DNA of 14,557 bases from JALHNF01 sp039809305 (GTDB lineage Bacteria; Patescibacteriota; Minisyncoccia; Phycocordibacterales; UBA5272), in NCBI GenBank assembly GCA_039809305.1, contig JBDHUT010000016.1, forward strand, positions 1 through 14,557, in the 5' to 3' direction. A model generated the notes under the pieces. That model made no database searches, was not told the origin of the DNA, and saw only the letters and a program-made list of their open reading frames with translations. Both the position numbers and the translations under genes were made by a program. The stretch's first letter is position 1; every line of letters starts with the position of its first letter. Of the stretch, positions 6,411-14,557 are shown piece after piece.

Positions 6411-7112
6411 ATGAAAAAGACTTTATTTGTATTAATGATGTTTACGATTCCAGCTTTTGCTCAAGCGATTAACTTGGACAGTATCTCTCGCGATTGTTCT
6501 CAATGTGATTATGTGAATCCGCCACAAGGTGCATCTGTAGGGGGTGGAATGATTTTTGCTGGGTGCCGTGATCCGAGAGCTGTTAATTATAATCAATATT
6601 TTACACATGATGGTGGAGAGTGTATTTATTCTGATGGTTCAAAAATTCCAGCAGACTCTAAGGATTTAATTAGAAATAGTGACGGTTTACCAACAGGGGG
6701 AACATATTCAGAATTGTATATTGAAGCAACAGAAATGAGACCGGTTCCCGATATGTTCATGTCACCAACGTTCAAAAATGGAAAGGTGCGTGTTAATCCA
6801 GCGACCCTTCCTGAGACCTTTAGAACTCTTACTTGCTCCTACCCTTTACTTAATGAAAACCTTTCTACAATGACCCCTTTAAAGTCTTTTGAAGTTATGA
6901 AACTTCAGTTTTTTTTCAAAAAAAGACTTGAACGGAACATTCTTGTAACTGGTAATTATCGTGCTCAGACAACTAAGGCGGTTTTGGAGTTACAGCGTAA
7001 ATATTTAGCAAAAGGGGAGTACGTACAAGGCGTAGTTGATACACCAACAAAAAACCTCGTAAACTCTTTAGAATGTAAAGCTAAATTTGAAGAATTTCTT
7101 AGAACAAATTAG
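6411..7112 (+). CDS. Secreted Cys-rich repeat protein with peptidoglycan-binding-like C-terminus
   Basis: The 233-residue product starts with a clear signal peptide (MKKTLFVLMMFTIPAFAQA, cleavage near residue 19). Residues 51-73 form one GCRDPRAVNYN...GGECIY repeat, a Cys-rich motif common in secreted proteins of Bacteroidetes and CPR bacteria. The last 100 residues (SFEVMKLQFFFKKRL, NYRAQTTKAVLELQRKYL, VVDTPTKNLVNSL) have the helix pattern of a peptidoglycan-binding domain 1. The upstream frame is open to 6267, but the ATG at 6411 is supported by the signal peptide and the -10 box at 6398. The same module order (signal peptide, GCTDP-type repeat, peptidoglycan-binding domain) recurs in the partial gene at 13908. 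It probably acts outside the cytoplasmic membrane at the cell wall. Exact function is unknown. Confidence 0.75.
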   Translation: MKKTLFVLMMFTIPAFAQAINLDSISRDCSQCDYVNPPQGASVGGGMIFAGCRDPRAVNYNQYFTHDGGECIYSDGSKIPADSKDLIRNSDGLPTGGTYSELYIEATEMRPVPDMFMSPTFKNGKVRVNPATLPETFRTLTCSYPLLNENLSTMTPLKSFEVMKLQFFFKKRLERNILVTGNYRAQTTKAVLELQRKYLAKGEYVQGVVDTPTKNLVNSLECKAKFEEFLRTN

Positions 7113-7122
7113 CTAATTTGTT
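7103..7122. repeat. 20-bp perfect palindrome across the stop codon of the 6411 gene
   Basis: AACAAATTAG followed by CTAATTTGTT is a perfect palindrome that includes the TAG stop codon and is followed by TTATATTCT. It could form an AT-rich terminator hairpin. Confidence 0.5.
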
Positions 7123-7147
7123 TATATTCTATTAAGTAGTTTTGCAC

Positions 7148-7176
7148 CAACACCCTGTCCTCAAGACAGGGTGTTG
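7148..7176. terminator. 12-bp perfect hairpin before the rRNA promoter
   Basis: CAACACCCTGTC (7148-7159) pairs perfectly with GACAGGGTGTTG (7165-7176) around a 5-nt loop. The following bases are T-rich but not a run, so it may be a terminator for the 6411 gene. Its last three bases are the TTG of the rRNA -35 box. Confidence 0.55.
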
Positions 7177-7201
7177 ACTTATGTTTGTTTTCGAGTATAC
7201 T
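7174..7201 (+). promoter_or_regulatory. Promoter of the 16S rRNA gene
   Basis: TTGACT (7174-7179), a 16-nt spacer and TATACT (7196-7201) predict a start near 7208 and a leader of roughly 155 nt before mature 16S. Confidence 0.7.
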
Positions 7202-7337
7202 GCTTTTACTCCTTAGGTGGAGCTTTTCATTTGGAAACAAAAGAGAAATCTGCCAAAGTTGCGTTGTTTGAAAACTAAATACAAACTAAAACGTGCTATG
7301 CGTTTTTTAAACCAAACGTATAGCACAAAACAAAAAG
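7202..7337 (+). other. 16S rRNA leader with a 13-bp hairpin
   Basis: No gene is seen here. The leader contains GTGCTATGCGTTT (7293-7305) pairing with AAACGTATAGCAC (7314-7326) with one G-U pair and an 8-nt loop. The hairpin lies just 5' of the processing stem and is probably a folding or processing element of the rRNA precursor. Confidence 0.6.
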
Positions 7338-7362
7338 TATATTTTATTTTTTGCCTCGATTT
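7338..7362 (+). repeat. 5' arm of the 25-bp pre-16S processing stem
   Basis: These 25 bases are a perfect reverse complement of 9090-9114. The two arms bracket the 16S gene and should form the double-stranded stem cut by RNase III-type processing. The 5' arm ends only two bases before the predicted mature 16S 5' end. Confidence 0.9.
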
Positions 7363-7364
7363 AT

Positions 7365-8918
<1,554 letters not shown>

Positions 8919-9089
8919 TGAACCCGAGTTTGTCTATCGCGATCGCATAGATAAACTTTTGGAGTCGATTATTTATAAGGACTTGGTAGTGATCCTCTTT
9001 AACACTACCCCCGTTCAGTCGGAAACTGAACAAAAGTCTCTGTGTCTTTTTAAAGGATCTGTCTGCAAAGTAATGCGGACACGCAGAGG
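8919..9089 (+). other. Structured 171-nt trailer between 16S helix 45 and the 3' processing arm
   Basis: No gene is seen here. The stretch folds into a chain of hairpins: 8927-8937 with 8947-8957 (11 bp, one G-U); GGTAGTG/CACTACC around loop ATCCTCTTTAA (about 8984-9008); GTTCAGT/ACTGAAC (about 9013-9030); and CTCTGTGT (9038-9045) with ACGCAGAG (9081-9088), which encloses a further 6-bp hairpin. It may be discarded trailer or part of an extended 16S. Confidence 0.65.
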
Positions 9090-9114
9090 AAATCGAGGCA
9101 AAAAATAAAATATA
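9090..9114 (+). repeat. 3' arm of the 25-bp pre-16S processing stem
   Basis: Perfect reverse complement of 7338-7362. Together they close a loop of about 1.73 kb containing 16S and its trailer. Confidence 0.9.
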
Positions 9115-9122
9115 AACTACAG

Positions 9123-9138
9123 AAAGCGACGTCGCTTT
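9123..9138. repeat. 16-bp palindrome downstream of the rRNA unit
   Basis: AAAGCGAC followed by GTCGCTTT is a perfect palindrome with two more T after it, possibly a weak first terminator. A further 6-bp hairpin (GTACAC/GTGTAC) follows around 9166-9188. Confidence 0.4.
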
Positions 9139-9190
9139 TTAATACAACAGCTATCAACTCCGTACGTACACATTTTCGTGAAGTGTACAC

Positions 9191-9220
9191 AAAAACACCC
9201 TTAGTAATAAGGGTGTTTTT
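9191..9220. terminator. Terminator of the 16S transcription unit
   Basis: AAAAACACCCTTA (9191-9203) pairs perfectly with TAAGGGTGTTTTT (9208-9220) around GTAA. The T-run in the 3' arm and A-run in the 5' arm make a bidirectional intrinsic terminator that separates 16S from the tRNA gene. Confidence 0.85.
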
Positions 9221-9221
9221 G

Positions 9222-9250
9222 TTGCTATCATCACTTTATTTTGCTATAGT
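9222..9250 (+). promoter_or_regulatory. Promoter of tRNA-Ile
   Basis: TTGCTA (9222-9227), a 17-nt spacer and an extended -10 TGC-TATAGT (9242-9250) predict a start near 9257, two bases before the tRNA. Confidence 0.65.
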
Positions 9251-9258
9251 TCCCAAAC

Positions 9259-9330
9259 GCGAGTGTAGTTCAGTGGTAGAACGCTGTCCTGATAAGACAG
9301 AGGTCGAAGGTCCGATTCCTTCCACTCGCA
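9259..9330 (+). tRNA. tRNA-Ile (anticodon GAT)
   Basis: A full cloverleaf of 72 nt: acceptor GCGAGTG/CACTCGC, D-arm GTTC/GAAC with a short 7-nt loop, anticodon arm CTGTC/GACAG with loop CTGATAA (anticodon GAT), T-arm GAAGG/CCTTC with loop TCCGATT, and discriminator A. The next bases are CAT, so CCA is not encoded and must be added enzymatically. tRNA-Ile(GAT) normally sits in the 16S-23S spacer; here a terminator and its own promoter separate it from 16S, and no 23S follows. Confidence 0.95.
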
Positions 9331-9369
9331 CATAGTAAATTAAATATATTACACCTCTTTTGTTTGAGG

Positions 9370-9378
9370 TGGTATAAT
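9370..9378 (+). promoter_or_regulatory. Extended -10 box of the 9389-10789 operon
   Basis: TGG-TATAAT (9370-9378) is a perfect extended -10 box. Ten bases separate it from the ATG at 9389, giving a predicted leader of about four bases. A small hairpin (CACCTC/GAGGTG, 9352-9357 with 9366-9371) touches its upstream end. Confidence 0.65.
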
Positions 9379-9388
9379 GTTGTGCAAT

Positions 9389-10105
9389 ATGAATAATATT
9401 TCAACCATAAGTTTTTTTAAAAAAGGATGGGAAACAGTAAAAGCAAATCTATTAAAAATAGTTGCTGCAGCATTAGTCCTTTTTGTTATTCAATCGTTAC
9501 TTGATGCTGTAACTAGCGATGGCGAAAGAGGGGAAATGTCACCAGAAATGGGAATCTTGTCTCTTGTTGCAACTATTGTAAGTCTCATTGTGGGTGCTGC
9601 GGTTACTTCAGCTGTGATTCGTATTGTTCGCGGCGCTCCTGTTGAGCTCAAAGTACTTTCAATTAATGCATCGCAAGTACTTCGTTATGTTGGTGTTGCT
9701 GCTGTTATGATACTTATCGTTGCTGCGTTTGCGGCTCCGCTTGTTGGTATCGCCTTTACACTTGGTGTGACTACTTTTGTGGGAGGTAGTATTGATTCAG
9801 GGATAATTGCGTTTCTGGTAATTCTCGCCATTGCTCTTGGAGTTTTGATATATATCAACCTTCGTCTTATGTTTGCAACATATCTTGTTGTAGATGGGAA
9901 GGCTGGTGTTATCGCTGCAATTAAAGAATCATGGATAATGACCCGTGGCCAGATTTGGACTATTGTAAAACTCGCACTTCTTTCATTGGTTGTCGCGCTT
10001 CTCGGTGCCATTGCACTCATTGTAGGTCTCTTGGTTGCTATTCCTGTCATCGCCTTCACATATGCGCATTATTATGTAGCGCTTGTTGATCAGGTCAAAA
10101 AATAA
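9389..10105 (+). CDS. Multi-spanning membrane protein, DUF975-like
   Basis: The 238-residue product has about five to six membrane segments with a charged N-terminus (NISTISFFKKGWETVKANL). Its C-terminal third (GVIAAIKESWIMTRGQIW followed by two hydrophobic segments and AFTYAHYYVAL) resembles the DUF975 / glycerophosphodiester phosphodiesterase membrane-domain type of protein found in many Gram-positive and CPR genomes; this family match is from memory. No enzymatic residues are evident and the function is unknown. The ATG at 9389 was chosen over one at 9377 because the latter lies inside the TATAAT box. The stop codon is directly followed by the rsmI ATG with no gap, so the two genes share a message. 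Confidence 0.72.
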   Translation: MNNISTISFFKKGWETVKANLLKIVAAALVLFVIQSLLDAVTSDGERGEMSPEMGILSLVATIVSLIVGAAVTSAVIRIVRGAPVELKVLSINASQVLRYVGVAAVMILIVAAFAAPLVGIAFTLGVTTFVGGSIDSGIIAFLVILAIALGVLIYINLRLMFATYLVVDGKAGVIAAIKESWIMTRGQIWTIVKLALLSLVVALLGAIALIVGLLVAIPVIAFTYAHYYVALVDQVKK

Positions 10106-10789
10106 ATGGGTAAGGGAACTCTCTCGCTTGTTGCGACACCTATCGGTAATCTTGAAGATATAACTCTTCGCGCACTTCGTGTGCTCAAAGAATGTGACTT
10201 AGTGTTGTGTGAGGATACACGGGTCACTCAAAAGCTGCTTGCTAAATACGAAATAAAAAAATCGACGTTCAAGGCGGACGCACATCTTTCAAAAGGACAA
10301 CTCGGAAAAATAAAAATGTTGCTAGAAGAAGGAAAACATCTGTGTGTTGTATCTGATGCTGGTACTCCTGGTATTTCTGATCCTGGGACATTTCTTGTTG
10401 ACTGGATACGGGATCAAAGTATTGATTGTAAGATAGAAACAATTCCTGGGCCAAGCGCAGTAACCGCTGCGCTTTCACTTGCCGGTATTGTGGGAAATGA
10501 ATGGTTGTTCTTAGGATTTTTTCCGCAAAAAAAAGGCAGACAAACAGCTCTTAAAAATCTTCATACAGAAAATAAAGCCACTGTATTTTATGAGTCTTCT
10601 CATCGCATTATGAAACTTTTGGAAGAACTTGTGGAATATGTGCCAACTCGAACGATTGCTATTGCACGCGAACTTACCAAAATACACGAGGAATTTTTAA
10701 AAGGAACCCCAGAACAATTACAAAATATTCTTAAAACTGATCCTCAAAAACAAAAAGGAGAGTTTGTTGTGATTGTTTATACAAAGTAG
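10106..10789 (+). CDS. rsmI: 16S rRNA (cytidine-1402-2'-O)-methyltransferase RsmI
   Basis: RsmI 2'-O-methylates C1402 of 16S rRNA with S-adenosylmethionine, fine-tuning the decoding site. The protein carries the family motifs VATPIGNLEDIT (9-20), CEDTR (35-39), SDAGTPGISDPG (83-94), PGPSA (114-118), FLGFFPQKKG, FYESSHR and ARELTKIHEE. At 227 residues it is shorter than the E. coli enzyme (about 286); the C-terminal accessory region is missing but the tetrapyrrole-methylase-fold core is complete. The ATG follows the previous stop codon directly, so translation is probably coupled; no Shine-Dalgarno is present. Its target base is conserved in the 16S of this window (8791), while the neighbouring base equivalent to C1400 is changed. 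Confidence 0.95.
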   Translation: MGKGTLSLVATPIGNLEDITLRALRVLKECDLVLCEDTRVTQKLLAKYEIKKSTFKADAHLSKGQLGKIKMLLEEGKHLCVVSDAGTPGISDPGTFLVDWIRDQSIDCKIETIPGPSAVTAALSLAGIVGNEWLFLGFFPQKKGRQTALKNLHTENKATVFYESSHRIMKLLEELVEYVPTRTIAIARELTKIHEEFLKGTPEQLQNILKTDPQKQKGEFVVIVYTK

Positions 10790-10801
10790 CGAAGTATTTT
10801 G

Positions 10802-10830
10802 TTGGTACTTAGAAGCAGGGGGGGTATAAT
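10802..10830 (+). promoter_or_regulatory. Promoter of the 10837 gene, leaderless
   Basis: TTGGTA (10802-10807), a 17-nt spacer and a perfect TATAAT (10825-10830). Six bases separate the -10 box from the ATG at 10837, so transcription should begin at the start codon. Confidence 0.7.
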
Positions 10831-10836
10831 AAAAAG

Positions 10837-13800
10837 ATGGGAAAAAATCATCGCATTATAGGTTTCGCATCTCTTGCAATTGGAGCCATTTTAATTTTAA
10901 ATTTCACTTTCTTTTCAAAGGCTGGAGCAAGTTTTTGGACAGAGATTACAATGTTGCCAGGCTCAGCACAGGAACCTAGAATAGCTGTGTCTAATGATGG
11001 CACCAAAATTATTGCTGCAAGACCTGCTGAAAATGCACAAACATCTATTGATGGCGGTGCGACATGGGTGGAACAAGTTGGCTCGGGAAACAGACAGTGG
11101 TCTGATATTGCGATGTCTTCTGATGGGACCATCATTTACGCAATTGAAAGTGGGTTATTGCCGATGATTCGATCGCTAGACGGTGGAGCAACATGGGAAG
11201 ATGTTACGGACGCAGGTAGTCATTATTGGACACATATCACTATAAGTGATGATGGACTAAAGATTGCCGCGACTACAAATGATTTTTTTGGCGCTGGATA
11301 TTTATATGTTTCGAATGATGGAGGTGCTACCTGGAATCAGAATTCCCCAGAAACCATGAATTTTAAATCGGTACTGTATTCTCCTGATGGCTCAACACTT
11401 ATAACAACAGGTAGACCATTCATGGGTGGTGCTGCAACTGCAAGAGTATACTTGTCAACAGATGATGGTGCGACTTGGCAATACGTGACACCTTCTGGAT
11501 TTTCTGGGGGTGATAATTTAGGTGTTGCAATGTCAGTTGATGGGACAAATATATATATCGGTGGAAAATTTATGTCGACTGACTTTGGCGCGACATGGAC
11601 AACTCAAACAGGTTCTCCTTATTATGAGTTAGTGGCTTCACATGATGGACTTGTTTTATTTGGTGTGAGCGGTAGTGGTGTCAGCAGTTCTCTTGATGGT
11701 GGTTCTAGTTGGCTTGAATACAGCTCTTTTGCACCAAGTGTAGTAGGGCAAGATATTGAGTTATCTAGTAATGGACTTACTGTATACCTTTCAGCGACAC
11801 GTCCAAGTGATCCTGGCTTTATATTTAAAGCGAGTACCATGGCGGGAATACCAACAATTACTATGTCTTCGCCAAGCGAAGGGCAAACAATTTCAGTATG
11901 GAGTCCTAATATAAGTTGGGGGACATCAGGCAAATGCTCATATAGTTATGACAATGATACTTTTACAACAACATCATGCTTTAGTACTTCTGTACCTATA
12001 AATCCTGATGCAACCGCAGGAAGCAATACTTTATATCTAAGAGGTGAAAATCACTCAGGGATTACAAATCTTGTAAGAAACTACAATTTTGACTTTCCTA
12101 TAGAGTGGACACAAATGCAAGACGGTAGTGATAATTGGAACGGCATTGCCGTATCTGCAGATGGTTCAAAAGTTGCGGCAATAATACAAGATGGATATGT
12201 GAATATTTCGAATGATGGTGGAGATGTGTGGACAGCGTCTACCCCGAATATTAAGACATGGAGTGATGTTGTGATCTCAACAAATGGATCAAAAGCAATC
12301 TTTGCTCATAGCGGTGGATACTTGTATAGCTCTCTTGATAATGGCGCAACTTTGACTGAGTTGACGAATGCTGGATCGAGAAATTGGAAAAAAGTTGCCA
12401 TGTCTTCAGATGGAACAAAAATAATTGCGATTGCAACAGGGGAAAATATTTTTACTTCCGTAGACAGTGGTCTGACATGGACAGAGCAGGTAACGTCTGG
12501 TGTAAGAAACTGGAATGATGTTGCTGTCTCGTCGGATGGGTTAATAGTTGTTGCGGCTGAAGACGGTGGATATATGTACACATCAACTGACGGAGGTCTA
12601 AATTGGACAGAACAGGTAGCGTCTGACATGAGGGCGTGGTCTGGAGTTGCTATTTCAGATGATGGGACATTTATTGTGGGTTCGGTTGATTGGGGTGGAT
12701 ATATCTACACATCATCAGACGGCGGTGTTACGTGGACAGAACAAGTGGGTTCTGATGCAAGAGGTTGGAGAGATGTTGCTGTCTCGTCGGATGGGCTAAC
12801 AGTTGTTGCGGTTGATTATAATAATGGATCAGGTGGTTACGTATATACATCATCAGACGGTGGTGTTACATGGATGGAACAAACAGCATCTGGACAGAGG
12901 AATTGGTCTGGTGTGTCTATGTCTTCAGATGCAACAAAAATCGTTGCCTTTGAATACGGTAGTAGTATTCATTCGTCCGTAGATGGCGGTGTTACGTGGA
13001 CAGAACAAGTTGGGGCAGGAACTAAGTATTGGGCAGGTGTTGGTTTGTCTGACGATGGAGTTCGTGTAATTGCAGTCGAGAATGGTTCTGGGTCTGGGGG
13101 ATATATTAATGCGTCCGTAGATGGCGGTGTTACGTGGACAGAACAAGTTGGCTCAGGTGCACCTTTTGCAAATTGGCAGGCAGTTGCATGTTCAGCCGAC
13201 TGTAGTTTTATTGTAGTGACTGAAGACGGTTATGGAGGAGGTGGATATATCTACACATCATCAGATGGGGGTGCAACATGGGTACGACAAACAGGGGCCG
13301 GACAAAGAGAGTGGCGGGATATTGTGGTATCTGGAGACGGTCTAAATATTGCTACATATGACACAAGTGGCAGTATCTTTACTTCCTCAGATGGTGGTGT
13401 TACATGGACAGAACAAGTTGGGGCTGGTGCAAGGAATTGGTCAGGTATTGCTATTTCGAATGATGGAACACGTGTCATTGCTGCTGACTATAATTACGGT
13501 TCAGGTGGATATATATACACATCAATAGATAGCGGTGCAACATGGGTTGAGCAAACTACTTCTGGCGCAAGGAATTGGTCTGATGTTGCTGTCTCGTCGG
13601 ACGGATTAAAGATCATTGCAGCTGAAAGTGGCGGTTATATCTACACATCGCCTGATGGCGGTGCAACATGGGTTGAGCAAACAGCCTCAGGTATTTATGG
13701 ATGGAGTCATGTGGCATCTTCAGCAGACGGAGAAACTCTTGCGGGGGTAATTAATAATGGCGGTGTGTATATATCTGTAGATGGTGGTGTCGTGTGGACG

Positions 13801-13902
13801 CAGCAAATTCTTCTTGGTGATAAAGAATGGAATGACATCGATATTTCAGATGACGGGATTACATTCTTTGCTACTGAAGCGTGTCCAGGGGCATGTGTCT
13901 AA
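10837..13902 (+). CDS. Large secreted Asp-box (BNR-type) repeat protein
   Basis: The 1021-residue product begins with a basic stretch and a hydrophobic segment (IIGFASLAIGAILILNF), a signal peptide or membrane anchor. It then carries about 19 Asp-box motifs of the SxDGGxTW type. Six lie in residues about 60-300 and thirteen in about 455-990, spaced 40-48 residues apart. Between them (about 335-425) is an Ig-like stretch with SPSEGQTISVWSPNISW. Such repeats build beta-propeller folds seen in sialidases and photosystem assembly factors, but no catalytic signature is visible, so binding or surface display is more likely than enzymatic activity. The second repeat block is highly regular (WxxVAVSSDGxxIVAA then GGYIYTSSDGGVTWTEQV), with segments nearly identical at DNA level, indicating recent internal duplication. 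There is no C-terminal anchor; it ends ACPGACV. The 13908 gene follows after 5 nt. Confidence 0.85.
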   Translation: MGKNHRIIGFASLAIGAILILNFTFFSKAGASFWTEITMLPGSAQEPRIAVSNDGTKIIAARPAENAQTSIDGGATWVEQVGSGNRQWSDIAMSSDGTIIYAIESGLLPMIRSLDGGATWEDVTDAGSHYWTHITISDDGLKIAATTNDFFGAGYLYVSNDGGATWNQNSPETMNFKSVLYSPDGSTLITTGRPFMGGAATARVYLSTDDGATWQYVTPSGFSGGDNLGVAMSVDGTNIYIGGKFMSTDFGATWTTQTGSPYYELVASHDGLVLFGVSGSGVSSSLDGGSSWLEYSSFAPSVVGQDIELSSNGLTVYLSATRPSDPGFIFKASTMAGIPTITMSSPSEGQTISVWSPNISWGTSGKCSYSYDNDTFTTTSCFSTSVPINPDATAGSNTLYLRGENHSGITNLVRNYNFDFPIEWTQMQDGSDNWNGIAVSADGSKVAAIIQDGYVNISNDGGDVWTASTPNIKTWSDVVISTNGSKAIFAHSGGYLYSSLDNGATLTELTNAGSRNWKKVAMSSDGTKIIAIATGENIFTSVDSGLTWTEQVTSGVRNWNDVAVSSDGLIVVAAEDGGYMYTSTDGGLNWTEQVASDMRAWSGVAISDDGTFIVGSVDWGGYIYTSSDGGVTWTEQVGSDARGWRDVAVSSDGLTVVAVDYNNGSGGYVYTSSDGGVTWMEQTASGQRNWSGVSMSSDATKIVAFEYGSSIHSSVDGGVTWTEQVGAGTKYWAGVGLSDDGVRVIAVENGSGSGGYINASVDGGVTWTEQVGSGAPFANWQAVACSADCSFIVVTEDGYGGGGYIYTSSDGGATWVRQTGAGQREWRDIVVSGDGLNIATYDTSGSIFTSSDGGVTWTEQVGAGARNWSGIAISNDGTRVIAADYNYGSGGYIYTSIDSGATWVEQTTSGARNWSDVAVSSDGLKIIAAESGGYIYTSPDGGATWVEQTASGIYGWSHVASSADGETLAGVINNGGVYISVDGGVVWTQQILLGDKEWNDIDISDDGITFFATEACPGACV
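12517..13602 (+). repeat. Near-identical internal DNA repeats of the Asp-box gene
   Basis: A 40-nt block is identical at 12974-13013 and 13112-13151. The segment GATGTTGCTGTCTCGTCGGA occurs at 12517, 12772 and 13582. These identities at synonymous sites point to recent duplication or gene conversion among repeat units and could cause copy-number change or assembly error. Confidence 0.8.
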
Positions 13903-13907
13903 AATAT

Positions 13908-14557
13908 ATGATTTCAATTATGCTTAAAAATAAATATTTAAACACAGTAGTTTTTTTTGGAATAGGGTTTTTTGTAGTCGCACCATTTTTACAAATGACT
14001 TATGCTGATTCTATTTTTAAAGGAGTTTTAGGTGGAGGTGGTGGCACTCCGGGATGTACTGATCCTGCCGCTACAAATTTTAATCCTTTGGCCACAATAA
14101 ATGATGGAAGTTGTGTATACCCGCCTCCGCCTTGTATTGGTAGTTGTGTCGGCGGGGGTGGAGTTTTTGGGTGTATGGATCCAAAGGCAACAAATTACAA
14201 TCAATGGGCAACTCAGAGTGATGGAAGTTGTGTATACCCAAGTATAAGTTCCACATCAACTCCCGCGACCACAACACCTCCTGTTGTTTTGCCACCAGTC
14301 ACACCTATCACACCAGTGACCCCTGTAACTCCTCCTACAGATTATGTTCCAACCGCATGTCAGCCATACATTACTTCAAACATTGGTTTCGGTAGAAAAA
14401 ATAATCCTGAAGATGTTCGTCGTTTGCAGATATTTTTGAATCGAGTGCAAAAAGAAGGACTCATTACTGACGGTGAGGATAAAATAGAAGATGTAAATGC
14501 TGTGAAGCGTTTTCAATCAAACAACCCTGACGTGTTACGGTTTTGGGATCTGAATAA
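13908..14557 (+). CDS. Partial secreted Cys-rich repeat / peptidoglycan-binding protein
   Basis: The frame is open to the right edge of the window and gives 216 residues of an unfinished protein. It has a signal peptide (hydrophobic core about 12-27, likely cleavage after TYA near residue 33), a Gly-rich stretch, and two GCTDPxATNxNxxAxxxDGSCVY repeats (49-71 and 88-110). A Thr/Pro-rich linker (about 111-147) and the start of a peptidoglycan-binding domain 1 (from ACQPYI at 150; RRLQIFLNRVQ, AVKRFQ) follow. The ATG at 13920 is an alternative start. The gene lies 5 nt after the Asp-box gene and is probably co-transcribed, so the two secreted products may work at the same surface. The same modules occur in the 6411 protein. 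A 20-nt DNA identity between the two repeats (14103 and 14220) suggests duplication. Confidence 0.8.
   Translation, partial: MISIMLKNKYLNTVVFFGIGFFVVAPFLQMTYADSIFKGVLGGGGGTPGCTDPAATNFNPLATINDGSCVYPPPPCIGSCVGGGGVFGCMDPKATNYNQWATQSDGSCVYPSISSTSTPATTTPPVVLPPVTPITPVTPVTPPTDYVPTACQPYITSNIGFGRKNNPEDVRRLQIFLNRVQKEGLITDGEDKIEDVNAVKRFQSNNPDVLRFWDLN

Noticed and set aside
8984..9008. CCTCTTT in the trailer as a displaced anti-Shine-Dalgarno
   Set aside because: It sits in a hairpin loop about 75 nt beyond the usual place, lacks CCTCC, and does not complement the AAGGAG sites; kept only as a remark in the trailer finding.
12517..13602. CRISPR array
   Set aside because: The repeats are in frame within a coding region and encode Asp-box units; spacing and sequence divergence do not fit CRISPR repeats.

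Overview
The window looks like a piece of a small-genome bacterium of the Candidate Phyla Radiation (Patescibacteria), most likely a Parcubacteria-type lineage. The evidence is a divergent but structurally intact 16S rRNA with substitutions at standard primer sites, a UMP kinase of the archaeal-like type, a tRNA gene without an encoded CCA end, very short intergenic gaps, and secreted proteins with Cys-rich 'GCTDP' repeats beside peptidoglycan-binding-like domains. The lineage is inferred from memory of such sequences, not from a search.

Layout. (1) Positions 1-1700 hold a partial minus-strand gene and two tandem paralogous genes of unknown function. Each has a strong Shine-Dalgarno (SD) sequence and a leader. 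The two paralogs also have near-identical TTGACA-N17-TATAAA promoters. (2) Positions 1714-2643 (minus) hold smpB followed 2 nt later by ssrA (tmRNA), the two partners of trans-translation; a long perfect hairpin overlaps the tmRNA 3' end. (3) Positions 2696-5646 (plus) hold ftsH and a DUF475/TerC-type membrane protein gene. (4) Positions 5639-6337 (minus) hold a UMP kinase gene, divergent from a secreted protein gene at 6411-7112. (5) Positions 7148-9220 hold an orphan 16S rRNA unit: promoter, leader hairpin, 25-bp processing stem, 16S rRNA, a 171-nt structured trailer and a terminator. No 23S or 5S follows. (6) Positions 9222-9330 hold tRNA-Ile(GAU) with its own promoter. (7) Positions 9389-10789 hold a multi-TM protein gene and rsmI, with no gap between them. 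(8) Positions 10837-14557 hold a 1021-residue secreted Asp-box repeat protein gene and a partial gene for a secreted Cys-rich/peptidoglycan-binding protein.

The main observation concerns translation initiation. At the place where nearly all bacterial 16S rRNAs carry the anti-Shine-Dalgarno CCUCC after helix 45, this one reads GGATTAATTCAATG. In agreement, the genes right of position 1700 lack SD sequences, and several have a -10 box only 6-13 nt upstream of the ATG, so their transcripts should be leaderless or nearly so. The three genes in the left block do carry SD sequences, which makes that block look foreign (an island at the 3' end of ssrA, a classic integration site) or chimeric.

Protein quality control (SmpB, tmRNA, FtsH) and 16S biology (16S, RsmI) cluster here, and the right end is a cell-surface/secretion locus.
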